Program-made: the position numbers and the translations under genes | Shown: in pieces, positions 7,711 to 17,198 of the stretch | Position numbering within the stretch: the stretch's first letter is position 1 | How the letters are laid out: each line of letters starts with the position of its first letter | NCBI GenBank assembly: GCA_041660225.1 | Contig: JBAZWV010000001.1 | Location: 186,001 to 250,000 of the forward strand | Source of the DNA: JBAZWV01 sp041660225 | Lineage (GTDB): Bacteria; Patescibacteriota; Patescibacteriia; 2-12-FULL-60-25 | Reading direction: 5' to 3' | DNA: 64,000 nt | Notes under the pieces: model-generated | Database searches by the model: none | What the model was told of the DNA's origin: nothing | The model's input: the letters and a program-made list of their open reading frames with translations, nothing else

Positions 7711-9501
7711 TTATTTCCGTTCTTTTACTTCTTTGATGAATCCCTCAACAAAGTCTTTTTTCGATACACTCAATTGTTCCTCTTGTCCGTAGCGACGCAC
7801 CGTGAGAGCTTCACCTGCGGCTTCTTTATCGCCGACGACGAGCATAGCTGGGACTTTGGATTTTTCTGCATTGCGAATCTTCTTGCCGACGGATTCGGTA
7901 CTTGTGTCCACATCAACGCGCAAACCCTGCGCTTTCAATTCTTTCGCGAGATCGAGCGCAAAATCGTTGTGACGATCTGCGACGGGAAGAATCGTGACTT
8001 GGACGGGCGCGAGCCACGCCGGAAAGGCGCCGGCGTAGTGTTCAATCAGAATGCCGAAGAATCGTTCGACGGAACCGAGAATCGCACGATGGATCATGAC
8101 AGGACGGGATTTTGATCCTTCTGCATCCGCGTATTCAAGACCGAACCGTTCGGGCTGGTTGAAGTCGAGCTGGATCGTGGCGAGCTGCCATTCACGACCG
8201 ATCGCGTCCTTTGCGATGAAATCGAGCTTTGGTCCGTAGAATGCGGCTTCCCCTTCGCCAATTTCAACGTCGCGACCAACTTCTTTCATCAGATCCGCAA
8301 GCGTCTTTTCCGCCTCGTTCCACAGCGCATCGCCACCAAGATACTTTTCGGGGTGCTGCGCATCGCGAACGGAAAGACGCACGCGGAGCGGCATGCCGAA
8401 CGCGGCGTAGAATCCTTCGATGATTCGGTACATTCCAAGCGCTTCATCGTGAACCTGGTCGGGACGACAAAACACGTGAGCATCATCTTGCGTAATGGAT
8501 CGGACGCGTGAGAGGCCCTGGAGCTGTCCGGTGTTCTCATCGCGATACACGGTCGTAACCTCGCTGTAACGGAGAGGAAGGTCGCGATAGCTGCGAGGAC
8601 GTGAAGCGTAAATCTGGGTGTGATGCGGACAATTCATCGGCTTCAACACGAATGCTTCTTCCGTCTTCTTGCTTGAAACATGGAAGAGATCGTCTTCGAA
8701 TTTGTCCCAATGTCCGGACGTTTTGTAGAGATCCACTTTTGCGAGATGCGGAATCCATACACGTTCGTACCCGTGCGGCTGCATGAGTTCCCACACAAAA
8801 TCGACGAGTAATTGACGCACCGTCACGCCGCGCGGTGTAAAAAGCGGAAGACCCGAACCGACGAGCGGAGAAAAGGCAAATAGATCGAGTTCTGCACCGA
8901 GCTTTCGATGATCGCGTTTCTCCGCCTCCTCGCGCATGTGAAGAAACGTATCCAACTCTTCTTGCGTCGCAAAACACAATCCGTACACGCGTTGCATTTG
9001 TGCATTCTCCTGATTGCCACGCCAGTATGCGCCGGAAACTTTATCAAGCTTCCACACACCGATATCTCGCGCTCTCTCCACATGGGGCCCGCGACACAAA
9101 TCCAAAAAATCACCGGTGCGATAGAGTGTCACCGACGAAACGTTCTCCGGATCCAAATCTCCCGCTTCTTCTGCGGAGAGCTTCGTCGTTCCTTTGGTCT
9201 TCAAATCACGAAGCAGCTCGACTTTGTACGTCTGCCCCATTTCCTCGAAGAGCTTGATCGCATCATCGATCGGCATTTCTTCGCGCTCGAACGCAGGATT
9301 TTCTTTGATGATCCGCTTGATCCCCTTCTCAATCGCCTTGATGTCTTCTGGCGTGAGCGCACGGCCGATATCGATGTCGTAGTAAAAACCATTCTCGACA
9401 ACCGGACCGACACCGAGTTTCGCCTCCGGAAAGAGACGCTTCACGGCAGCAGCCATCACGTGGGCCGCGCTGTGACGGCGTGTTTCGACAGGGATGTTCA
9501 T
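7711..9501 (-). CDS. thrS: Threonine--tRNA ligase lacking the TGS domain
   Basis: ThrRS charges tRNA-Thr. The 596-residue protein begins directly with the editing domain (RRHSAAHVMAAAV, later the HxxxH-type and CRGPHV region). It continues with the class II catalytic core (LVGSGLPLFTPRG, motif 2 YRDENTGQLQGLSRVRSITQDDAH, split by its loop, and HRAILGSVERFFGILIEH). It ends with the anticodon-binding domain (PVADRHNDFALDLAKEL). The N-terminal TGS domain of typical bacterial ThrRS, about 60 residues, is absent. I place the start at ATG 9501 because the longer frame reads through the terminator hairpin of the upstream gene. Confidence 0.95.
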   Translation of the reverse strand: MNIPVETRRHSAAHVMAAAVKRLFPEAKLGVGPVVENGFYYDIDIGRALTPEDIKAIEKGIKRIIKENPAFEREEMPIDDAIKLFEEMGQTYKVELLRDLKTKGTTKLSAEEAGDLDPENVSSVTLYRTGDFLDLCRGPHVERARDIGVWKLDKVSGAYWRGNQENAQMQRVYGLCFATQEELDTFLHMREEAEKRDHRKLGAELDLFAFSPLVGSGLPLFTPRGVTVRQLLVDFVWELMQPHGYERVWIPHLAKVDLYKTSGHWDKFEDDLFHVSSKKTEEAFVLKPMNCPHHTQIYASRPRSYRDLPLRYSEVTTVYRDENTGQLQGLSRVRSITQDDAHVFCRPDQVHDEALGMYRIIEGFYAAFGMPLRVRLSVRDAQHPEKYLGGDALWNEAEKTLADLMKEVGRDVEIGEGEAAFYGPKLDFIAKDAIGREWQLATIQLDFNQPERFGLEYADAEGSKSRPVMIHRAILGSVERFFGILIEHYAGAFPAWLAPVQVTILPVADRHNDFALDLAKELKAQGLRVDVDTSTESVGKKIRNAEKSKVPAMLVVGDKEAAGEALTVRRYGQEEQLSVSKKDFVEGFIKEVKERK

Positions 9502-9516
9502 GGGGGCAATTTCAAC

Positions 9517-9545
9517 AAAAAAACGGGCTCCTCGCAAGGGGCCCG
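9517..9545 (-). terminator. Terminator between the baseplate-J-like gene and thrS
   Basis: On the minus strand, CGGGCCCCT pairs imperfectly with AGGAGCCCG across TGCG and is followed by seven T. It ends only 15 nt before the thrS ATG, and no clear promoter fits in that space. thrS may therefore depend on read-through. Confidence 0.75.
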
Positions 9546-9550
9546 ATGGG

Positions 9551-10765
9551 CTATTCAATCTTCAACTCAATCGCGTCCTTTTTGGCCGGGAGTCTGCGCG
9601 CCCATGACGGTCGGAGCGTGATTTCGACAAACTCCACTCCTTCGATGGCCGCAATCTTCTCTTTCGCATCTTGAACGGAGAGACCGGCGATCGCCTGTGG
9701 AGACAGCGCTGAACTTTGCTCCGTGAGTCGCGATGAAGTTTCGACACTGAATCCGATCTTTGCTTTTTCGATGGTTGTGTCTGCGGAATCAAGCTTATAG
9801 ACGACGTCGGAGGGATCGAAGTCCACGAGATCGCGGCCTTCCGGCAACCGTTCCTTCAATTTGCTGCGGACGAGGAGCTCCATGTCCTTGCGCGGATAAA
9901 AGACGCCTGTAACTTTCACTTTCACCTGCGCGAGAAATGCGTCAGACTCTTGGCCCGCGGAAATATTACTCTTCTTTTCCATTGGTGTGACAAAATAGAC
10001 CGCCTTCCAACACGCATCTTCCGACGGACAGTCATCCGCAAGTTTGTCTGCGGGAACGGCAGCTTCGGCGATCAGTGTCTTCTTCGCTTGATCAACGACG
10101 ACCTGTTCAAGTGTTTTCTGTGCATCCGCAATATCCGACGCCATGACAACCTTCACGGTCTTGATCCCACCTGCAAACGGCGTAATCGCTTCGGCGTAAA
10201 TCCATTTTTGGAGATCAATCCAGAGCCCTGGAATCGCGAGCTTGGTTCCGGCAGGAATCGCGTAATCGGCGCCCGGAGCATCCGAATAGGCATCGACTTC
10301 GACCGTTTCACCGGGCGAGACCGTTACGGTTGCGTTGATGCGAAACAATTTTCCGTCCGCCGTAAGAAGTCGCGTGGTCTTCACGAGCGGTTGCGCCTTG
10401 GAATATCCGTTTGTGATTCGTACGCGGCCAGTTGTGGTCGTATTCAACACCACGTTGCCCGTCGTTTCTTTGACCTTGAACTCCTGAATGTTATCGAACA
10501 CGCCTTCAACGACGCGCCCCTGCAATTGCCCCTGCTCCGGACTCTTCGCGATTTCGACAAAGGAATCAATGTTTGCAACGTCACGTTTTACCTGAACGCG
10601 TACCGTTGCTCGCACGGTCGACATCCAAAGAACGGCGCCGATCACGACGACCGTCAAACCAAAAAAGGTGAGGGCAATATTACGATACATTCGGGGAGCA
10701 ACCGGAGGCTGCGGAAAGGCGTGACGCGGAGCGCTTTCTGGACGGCGGGGGTTACGGATAGGCAT
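9551..10765 (-). CDS. Membrane-anchored baseplate-J-like protein
   Basis: This 404-residue protein has a proline-rich cytoplasmic start and one membrane helix at about residues 29-50 (IALTFFGLTVVVIGAVLW). A large outside part follows. The segment GRVRITNGYSKAQPLVKTT, then DGKLFRI and PGADYAIPAGTKLAIPG, resembles the baseplate_J/gp47-like domain. That domain is known from contractile phage tails and is recurrent in CPR surface proteins. The role here is unknown and no other tail genes are nearby. It is expressed from its own extended -10 box, which overlaps the end of the upstream GGDEF gene, and it ends at a terminator before thrS. Confidence 0.7.
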   Translation of the reverse strand: MPIRNPRRPESAPRHAFPQPPVAPRMYRNIALTFFGLTVVVIGAVLWMSTVRATVRVQVKRDVANIDSFVEIAKSPEQGQLQGRVVEGVFDNIQEFKVKETTGNVVLNTTTTGRVRITNGYSKAQPLVKTTRLLTADGKLFRINATVTVSPGETVEVDAYSDAPGADYAIPAGTKLAIPGLWIDLQKWIYAEAITPFAGGIKTVKVVMASDIADAQKTLEQVVVDQAKKTLIAEAAVPADKLADDCPSEDACWKAVYFVTPMEKKSNISAGQESDAFLAQVKVKVTGVFYPRKDMELLVRSKLKERLPEGRDLVDFDPSDVVYKLDSADTTIEKAKIGFSVETSSRLTEQSSALSPQAIAGLSVQDAKEKIAAIEGVEFVEITLRPSWARRLPAKKDAIELKIE

Positions 10766-10780
10766 AAGCGGAATGAGCGA

Positions 10781-10789
10781 AGTATACCA
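10781..10789 (-). promoter_or_regulatory. Extended -10 box of the baseplate-J-like gene
   Basis: On the minus strand this reads TGGTATACT, 15 nt before ATG 10765. It sits in the 26-bp spacer after the GGDEF gene. Confidence 0.5.
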
Positions 10790-10791
10790 CG

Positions 10792-13185
10792 TTAGGCCGC
10801 CTGTTGGCTTGCCGTTTTTTCGGCTGAATCCTCACGTTTTGGCCCCATCCGTTCGCGAAGCTCGACGATGGCACGTTTTTCCTCCTCTGCTGCGCTTACC
10901 GCCTGATGAAGCATCTCCCGATTTGATCCGGCTGCGGCTAGTTGGGCGTGCAAATCGCTGACTTCATCTTCAAGCTCGGCGATGCGCTGTTCAAAAAAAC
11001 GAATACGGACCGCATCCTCCAAACGACGATCGAGAGATGTCTCAAAATTGGCAACCTTTTCATTTTTGAGATCAATCTGCTCAATGACGAACGCCGTCGC
11101 TTCGCCACGAAGACGCCCCATCTCGACGACGGGATCAGAAGCAGATGTGACGCGATCCACAAATTCACGCAGTTTCACTTCTCCCGCCGCGCCGAACAAT
11201 GCTTTCTGGGAATACGCTTTCAGCACGTCAACGTTTGATCCTTCCCCGCCTTCGCGCATGCGATTCAACAACATCATCATCCGGTTCACGCCTTTTTGAA
11301 TCTCGATCTCCTTATCCGCCAAACGGACAAGATAATCGGCGAGCTCATTCGTCGCTCCAGGATCGGACGGATCCTTTAACGGGATACCGAGCGTCGTCAG
11401 CTCCCCGCGGAACGAATCTGCATCCAATGCCTGGCGAATGCCGTAATTGAATTGAAGACCCTCGGAACGATAACGAGGTGAGGCGCCCGCCGTCCCAGGA
11501 ACGCGTCCTGCCACACGCTGACCTTCACGAAGCGACGCGATGACATCACCGAGCGTTCGCTCATCGCCGCCGATCACCGTGAGCGCAAATTCGTCTCCCC
11601 CCGTGCGATACGCTTCGATCTCAACGCCCTTTGCCGCAAACGCAATAACGACATTGTCGAGAACTTCCGCAGCTTTTTTGATCGCGAGATTTCCCGTTTC
11701 TGGTCCGCCTTCTTTATCAAAATATTTGAGGAACGCCATGTCGAGCGCAACCGTGGAGACGGACTTCCCTTCCGCGAGTCCCTTTTCCATCGTTTCAAAA
11801 TACACACCACGACCGTATAAACCTGTGCGCTCGTCACGCTTCGCTTTTTCAAGCTGTACTTCGACCCGAACAAATTCGGTCGCAGATCCGCGCGGAGCTA
11901 GCTGGACGATCTCTTCGAGCTGTTTTTCGAGTTCCTTGATCCGTTTCTTTCCGCGCGTGTCTTCGGGCGCCATAAAGTCGGGTGTGGACGGTGGGAGATC
12001 ATCTTGCTCGCTCGCGGTTCCGAACGACTCATTCCGTTTCAACACGCTTTCTGCAACGTTTTTCGCGAGACGAAGTTCGATGGACCGGCCCACGGCGCGA
12101 CGCGACTTCAGATTCTGGAAAGCGTCTCCCATCGCGCGCTCGGTCACAAGATGCGTCCATTCGCTTGGAGGCGGCGTTTCGAGCGCACGCGCATCGGTAA
12201 TCAGTCGACGGAACGCGTCGTAATCCGCCAGGTCTGTCGCGTCGTTCGTCTTAAAAACATCTCCCAACGATTTACGTAAAAATTTATCATACAAAACTCG
12301 CGCGGCTGTCTCACCTGCTTCGCTTCCCTGACCCTCACGGATCTTATCGAGAATGCGGTCCGTGCGCATTTCAACTTTCGAGATGTCATTCAACGTCTGC
12401 AGTTTTTCAATCATCGCCTGGATCAAAACTTTTTGATCCGTCAGCCCGACCGCATCCGGACGTTCATCCAGACGATTCAAAAGCTCAAGGCCGTCCGCGC
12501 GCGTGATACGACTGGCGGCAATCGGAATCGGTTCTTCACCCGGACGAATAGCGGAAAGATCAACGGCTTCCTGCATCAACCGACGACGGATTTCTTCGGC
12601 CGCGGTCGCATCAACGTCACGAAGGTTCACGACGAAATCATTCCCCGCATGACGATACACATCGTAGGACTCGGCGAGACGACGTTCGTCTTTATGCGAC
12701 GGATCATCACCGAGAACCTCGCGTACGACGGATTCGATACGCTCCGCTGTCATCCGTAGACCTTGATCTCCAAGCGCATGATCCCCGGATGCGTTCAACC
12801 GATCCAACTCACCCATGTGCACCATGAGAAGATGTGCGCGTTCGTCTTCATGAAAAATCGGAAGCTGACCTTCAGCATCGCGCTCCCACGGACGATCCCG
12901 CATTTCGAGCGCGAGGTCACGTCCAAGGCGCTCGCCTTTCCACGCCCCGGTCGAATCATGTTCACGCAAAAAAATCTCGACGCGCTTGCTCGCAATTCCA
13001 GCCTGCAATTCACTTTCCTTCAGACTGACGGGATCCGTCTCACCTTCATGCGCCGTCTGAAGCTGTTGCTCGCTCGCTTCTCGCTTTTCGATCAATGCTT
13101 GAAGAAGAAGCGCGTTCTTCCCTTCACGAGCGCGACGCGAATCCGCCGATGCATCTTGTTGCTGTTCTGCGATGCCGTTTGCCAT
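10792..13185 (-). CDS. Tandem GGDEF-domain protein, first domain degenerate
   Basis: GGDEF domains make or sense cyclic di-GMP. This 797-residue soluble protein has two. The first, about residues 110-200, reads AGNDF at 180-184 in place of GGDEF. The second, about 450-540, is intact: TGLYGRG at the start, the LDMAFLKYFDKEGG metal and substrate region, and RTGGDEF at 527-533. No RxxD inhibitory site is seen five residues before the signature. Coiled segments flank both domains, and the C-terminal 100 residues are predicted coiled coil (EQRIAELEDEVSDLHAQLA). No membrane helix or sensory domain is apparent. It follows dnaE by 21 bp with its own -10 box. Confidence 0.85.
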   Translation of the reverse strand: MANGIAEQQQDASADSRRAREGKNALLLQALIEKREASEQQLQTAHEGETDPVSLKESELQAGIASKRVEIFLREHDSTGAWKGERLGRDLALEMRDRPWERDAEGQLPIFHEDERAHLLMVHMGELDRLNASGDHALGDQGLRMTAERIESVVREVLGDDPSHKDERRLAESYDVYRHAGNDFVVNLRDVDATAAEEIRRRLMQEAVDLSAIRPGEEPIPIAASRITRADGLELLNRLDERPDAVGLTDQKVLIQAMIEKLQTLNDISKVEMRTDRILDKIREGQGSEAGETAARVLYDKFLRKSLGDVFKTNDATDLADYDAFRRLITDARALETPPPSEWTHLVTERAMGDAFQNLKSRRAVGRSIELRLAKNVAESVLKRNESFGTASEQDDLPPSTPDFMAPEDTRGKKRIKELEKQLEEIVQLAPRGSATEFVRVEVQLEKAKRDERTGLYGRGVYFETMEKGLAEGKSVSTVALDMAFLKYFDKEGGPETGNLAIKKAAEVLDNVVIAFAAKGVEIEAYRTGGDEFALTVIGGDERTLGDVIASLREGQRVAGRVPGTAGASPRYRSEGLQFNYGIRQALDADSFRGELTTLGIPLKDPSDPGATNELADYLVRLADKEIEIQKGVNRMMMLLNRMREGGEGSNVDVLKAYSQKALFGAAGEVKLREFVDRVTSASDPVVEMGRLRGEATAFVIEQIDLKNEKVANFETSLDRRLEDAVRIRFFEQRIAELEDEVSDLHAQLAAAGSNREMLHQAVSAAEEEKRAIVELRERMGPKREDSAEKTASQQAA

Positions 13186-13191
13186 TGTCGT

Positions 13192-13200
13192 ATTTTAGCA
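13192..13200 (-). promoter_or_regulatory. Extended -10 box of the GGDEF gene
   Basis: The minus strand reads TGCTAAAAT, 6 nt before ATG 13185 and inside the 21-bp gap after dnaE. Transcription from it would start at or within a base or two of the start codon. Confidence 0.55.
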
Positions 13201-13206
13201 CAGTCG

Positions 13207-16200
13207 CTAACGACCGATCTTGACCGTATCGCGTCCAAGCAACCCTTCGAGCTCTTTGCAGGCAGCATCGTTGAAAGCGATCTTGGAAGAAGATTTGATG
13301 CGGCGCGGACCGTCAACATCATCGATCAAAAAATACACGACGTGATCGCCCGGGTGCGCGTCGAGGATGGCACGTAGTTTGACCAAAATCGTATCGGGTA
13401 ACTTGGCGCGGACACACAGCGTCACGGCGCTGTCTTGAATCATGGGTGGGATGGGATTCATCGTGGGATCATCCGTGCCAGGTTGGAGACTCGATGTTTC
13501 CTGAACGCGAATCTCTTCGATGTTCTGCGGGGTGATTTCGAAACCGGTTTCGACAAGCACGTTCATGCGGCCTTCTTTTTCAGATGGGCGTCCGGTGACC
13601 ATGACTGCACGATCCTCCATCCAGAGCGCCGGATTGTCACGAAGCACGCGCGGGAAAATGACGATCTCCGTGTCACCGGTCTGATCTTCAAGTTTGCAGA
13701 ACATCATCGGCTCGTTTTTCTTGGTCAAAATCTTTTTTGCGGATGTGATGACGCCTGCGACGCGGACTTTCTTCTCCGCTTTGAGTTCGCGCAATTGAAC
13801 AATCGGAGTGATCACTCCCAGAAGACGCTCACCGTACTCGCGGAACGGATGTTCGGAAACGTACAGACCGAGCAGTTCCTTTTCCCACGCGAGCAATTCG
13901 CGCTTTGATGCAGGAGGCGCCGGTTTGAAATTGAGCGGTGTCTGCGTTCCACTTGGTGATGACGAAGCGAACAAACTAAATTGACCGGACGACGCTTCCT
14001 GCTCAACGCGTTTGTGATGTTCCAAAATACCGTCGATGTTGAAGAACAGCGTGTTGCGATCACCGAACCGATCCAACGCGCCGGAACGAATGAGACACTC
14101 GAGCGATTTTTTATTGATCGCTCTGCCGGGGACGCGCGCCACAAAATCTTCCAGGCTTTTGTATGATCCGTCTTTCTTGCGTTCGGTCACCATGATCTGC
14201 ACAACGTCTTCGCCGAGACCCTTGATCGCCTGAAGACCGAATCGAATTTTATTCGTATCTTTGACGACAGAAAACCCCGCAAACGATTCGTTGATGTCCG
14301 GCGGCAACACTTCGAGGTTGATACGACGACACTCTTCGACTTCGATCGTGATGCGATCAAGGTTCTGCGAATCGGAATTCAACAGCGCAGCCATGAACGA
14401 CGCGGGCCAATATGCTTTCAGATACGCAGTTTGGTACGCGATCATCGCATAACAGGCCGCGTGCGACTTGTTGAACCCATATGCCGCAAATTCCTCGAAT
14501 TGTTGGAAAATTCCCTCAGCAACGTGCTTTTCGACGCCGTTTTTAACCGAACCTGCGATGAATTTTTCCCGCATTTCGGCCATAAGCTTGGCGATTTTCT
14601 TTCCCATCGCTTTGCGCAAGGTGTCAGCTTCACCGCCGGTAAACCCGGCCATGTCTTTGGACACTTGCATCACCTGTTCCTGATAGACGGGAATGCCGTA
14701 CGTGTTGCCGAGGGCGTTCTCAAGAAGTGGATGCGCGTAGGTGATTTTTTCGCGACCGTGCTTGCGATCGATAAACGACTCGATGAATTGCATCGGGCCC
14801 GGACGATACAACGCCACCATGGCGATGATGTCTTCGATAACTGTAGGCTTCAGTTCACGGATATACTTTTTCATCCCGTCTGATTCAAGTTGAAATACGC
14901 CAGTCGTTTCGCCGCGACCAAGAAGCTCGAACGTCGCCTGATCGTTGAGAGGAATTTTTTCGATGTCGACATCCACGCCGTGCACCGCCTTGATAATCTC
15001 GATCGCATCGCGGATAACGGTTAAGTTTGAGAGCCCCAAGAAGTCCATCTTGAGCAGCCCCGAAACTTCGGTCGAGTGGAGCGAATATTGAATGACCTGT
15101 TCGACGTCGCCGCCCTGCGCTTTTTGAAGCGGTGCGAATTCCACGAGCGGACGCGGCGCGATCACGATGCCGCACGCATGTTGCGATGCGTGGCGCGCCG
15201 TTCCTTCGAGCTTGATCGCAAGATCGATGAGTTGTTTCACGCGCGGCTCACCTTCGTACATCGCACGGAGTTCTGGATTTTCGATGATCGAAACGTTGAG
15301 CGGAATGTGTCTCCCCTGCACCGGCGGCGGAATCGCTTTCGCTACACGATCAACTTCTTGAAACGTCCATCCAAGAACACGTGCGACGTCGCGAACAGCG
15401 GCACGCGCGGCCATGGTTCCAAATGTAATAATGCCCGCAACGCGATCGCGTCCGTATTTTTGGGACACGTACTCGATGACATCCTTGCGCTTCACGTCGT
15501 CGAAGTCGAGGTCGATATCGGGCATCGAGATACGATCCGGATTCAAAAAGCGCTCGAAGAGCAATCCATACTGTAGCGGATCGATGTTGGTGATCTTCAG
15601 CGAATACGCGACGACGGAACCGGCAGCCGAACCGCGACCCGGACCCACGATGACGCCGTGATTTTTCGCCCAGTTCACATAATCCTGCACGATCAAGAAG
15701 TACGCCTCGAATCCCATGCGTCCGATCGTCTCGAGTTCGAACGTGAGACGTTCAACCGCTTCCGGCGGAATCCCGCTCGGATACCGATCGATGAGACCCG
15801 CTTCGCAGAGTTCGCGCAGATAGCTCTTTGGCGTTTTTCCTTCCGGCACATCGAACGTCGGCAGGAGGTTTTTACCAAGTTCCAGCGTGACATTGCACCG
15901 GTCCGCGATCTTACGCGTGTTCAGAACCGCTTCCGGATGATTCGCAAACGCCTCAACCATTTCTCCCGGCGGCGAGAGCGAGTGATCAATACCGGACATC
16001 GAGTAGCGATTGTTGTCGGACAGCATCTTACCATCGTGAATGCACTGGAGCGCATCTTGCGCATCCGCGTCATCCGGCCGGAGATAGTGGACGTTCTTCG
16101 TCGCAACGAGCGGTGCGCCCGTCATCTCGGCAAGCTCAAAAAGACCTTCGTTGACGGAGACTTGCGTCGCCGCTTCGGGACTATGAATGACTTCGAGAAA

Positions 16201-16740
16201 AAAATTGTCTTTCCCGAAAATATCCTGATACGTACGAACAATCCCCGCGGCTTTTTCCATATCATGTCCGACCACTGCTTTCGGAATCTCTCCGCGCAAG
16301 CAGCCGGAGAGCGCAATAATCCCCTTTCCGTACTCGCGGAAGAGGTCCTTATCCATGCGCGGCTTGTAATAAAATCCGTCGAGAAACGCGCGAGAAACGA
16401 GATGCAACAAGTTTCGATATCCCTCGTTGGTTTCCGCGAGGAGCGTGATATGCGAAATCTGATCGTCGATGCGCGGACGCTTGTCCGTATGCTTATTCGG
16501 TGCAACGTATGCCTCGACACCGAGGATCGGTTTTATCCCCGCCTTGTGACACGCTTCATAAAATTCGATCGCACCGTATAACCCGGCATGATCGGTGAGC
16601 GCGAGCGCGTCGTATCCAAGCTCTTTTGCGCGCGCAACCAAATCCGGAGCATCCCCCATCGCATCCAACAACGAATACATCGAGTGCGTATGCAGGTGGA
16701 CGAACGGACTCTTTTGGATCGGCGCGGTGGCGTCGGACAT
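13207..16740 (-). CDS. dnaE: DNA polymerase III subunit alpha
   Basis: This is the replicative polymerase, 1177 residues, close to the E. coli DnaE length. The PHP domain opens with FVHLHTHSMYSLLDAMG and LTDHAGLYG, so its metal ligands look kept. The catalytic core has GPGRGSAAGSVVAYSL, the PDIDLDFDD aspartates and the RKAMGKKIAKLM fingers region. Helix-hairpin-helix and OB-fold parts follow (VRVAGVITSAKKILTKKNEPM). The tail resembles the usual C-terminal domain. It stands alone rather than in an operon and is followed by the GGDEF gene with its own promoter. Confidence 0.97.
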   Translation of the reverse strand: MSDATAPIQKSPFVHLHTHSMYSLLDAMGDAPDLVARAKELGYDALALTDHAGLYGAIEFYEACHKAGIKPILGVEAYVAPNKHTDKRPRIDDQISHITLLAETNEGYRNLLHLVSRAFLDGFYYKPRMDKDLFREYGKGIIALSGCLRGEIPKAVVGHDMEKAAGIVRTYQDIFGKDNFFLEVIHSPEAATQVSVNEGLFELAEMTGAPLVATKNVHYLRPDDADAQDALQCIHDGKMLSDNNRYSMSGIDHSLSPPGEMVEAFANHPEAVLNTRKIADRCNVTLELGKNLLPTFDVPEGKTPKSYLRELCEAGLIDRYPSGIPPEAVERLTFELETIGRMGFEAYFLIVQDYVNWAKNHGVIVGPGRGSAAGSVVAYSLKITNIDPLQYGLLFERFLNPDRISMPDIDLDFDDVKRKDVIEYVSQKYGRDRVAGIITFGTMAARAAVRDVARVLGWTFQEVDRVAKAIPPPVQGRHIPLNVSIIENPELRAMYEGEPRVKQLIDLAIKLEGTARHASQHACGIVIAPRPLVEFAPLQKAQGGDVEQVIQYSLHSTEVSGLLKMDFLGLSNLTVIRDAIEIIKAVHGVDVDIEKIPLNDQATFELLGRGETTGVFQLESDGMKKYIRELKPTVIEDIIAMVALYRPGPMQFIESFIDRKHGREKITYAHPLLENALGNTYGIPVYQEQVMQVSKDMAGFTGGEADTLRKAMGKKIAKLMAEMREKFIAGSVKNGVEKHVAEGIFQQFEEFAAYGFNKSHAACYAMIAYQTAYLKAYWPASFMAALLNSDSQNLDRITIEVEECRRINLEVLPPDINESFAGFSVVKDTNKIRFGLQAIKGLGEDVVQIMVTERKKDGSYKSLEDFVARVPGRAINKKSLECLIRSGALDRFGDRNTLFFNIDGILEHHKRVEQEASSGQFSLFASSSPSGTQTPLNFKPAPPASKRELLAWEKELLGLYVSEHPFREYGERLLGVITPIVQLRELKAEKKVRVAGVITSAKKILTKKNEPMMFCKLEDQTGDTEIVIFPRVLRDNPALWMEDRAVMVTGRPSEKEGRMNVLVETGFEITPQNIEEIRVQETSSLQPGTDDPTMNPIPPMIQDSAVTLCVRAKLPDTILVKLRAILDAHPGDHVVYFLIDDVDGPRRIKSSSKIAFNDAACKELEGLLGRDTVKIGR

Positions 16741-16825
16741 AGAAAATACTTCGCTGTCGGCACAAGGCCTGCGAAGACTCTTAAAATTGAATTGTCGAAA
16801 TGTTAGCGGGCGGGAACGGAAAAAG

Positions 16826-17179
16826 CTACTCGTTCATCCCAGCGTCCTCAAACAGCTGGCTTTTCTTCTTTTTGCGCGGCTTTGGGTCTTCCTCATCTTC
16901 GTCCTCTTCGCCCCGATCCTTCCAACGGCTCTGAAGCATTCCGAGCATCGCCTTGCCGCCTTCCGCTAAAATACCGAGATAGCCGACCGAAGACTCAAGC
17001 CGTTCCTTCACCGCCATCACGCCGCGTTCGATGCGCACAATTTTTTCCTGCGTTTCCGTGACGACCGTGTTCGCTTTCCGCAATAGGGTTGCGACTTCGT
17101 AGAGCGCCCAACATAAGAAGATCGCAACTCCGCCAAGCGCAATCGACGCGACGAGATAAAAGATTTCCTGCGTGGTCAT
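16826..17179 (-). CDS. Small membrane-anchored coiled-coil protein (DUF948-like)
   Basis: This 117-residue protein has one N-terminal membrane helix (IFYLVASIALGGVAIFLCWAL). A helical stretch follows (LLRKANTVVTETQEKIVRIERGVMAVKE), and then an acidic and lysine-rich tail. This layout resembles DUF948 proteins, whose function is unknown. The ATG at 17179 is chosen because the alternative ATG at 17194 lies inside the -10 box. The gene follows the NUDIX gene on the same strand by 16 bp. Confidence 0.6.
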   Translation of the reverse strand: MTTQEIFYLVASIALGGVAIFLCWALYEVATLLRKANTVVTETQEKIVRIERGVMAVKERLESSVGYLGILAEGGKAMLGMLQSRWKDRGEEDEDEEDPKPRKKKKSQLFEDAGMNE

Positions 17180-17189
17180 AGATAGTGGG

Positions 17190-17198
17190 ATCATATCA
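17190..17198 (-). promoter_or_regulatory. Extended -10 box overlapping the NUDIX stop codon
   Basis: The minus strand reads TGATATGAT, 10 nt before ATG 17179. Its TGA is also the stop codon of the upstream NUDIX gene. Confidence 0.5.

Noticed and set aside
9551..10765. Contractile phage-tail or injection system from the baseplate-J-like gene
   Set aside because: No sheath, tube, spike or AAA+ tail gene is nearby. The protein has a membrane anchor, as in CPR surface proteins.
15658..16581. Long plus-strand open frame inside dnaE
   Set aside because: It is antisense to a strongly conserved gene and its product has a shadow-like composition rich in Arg, His and Phe.
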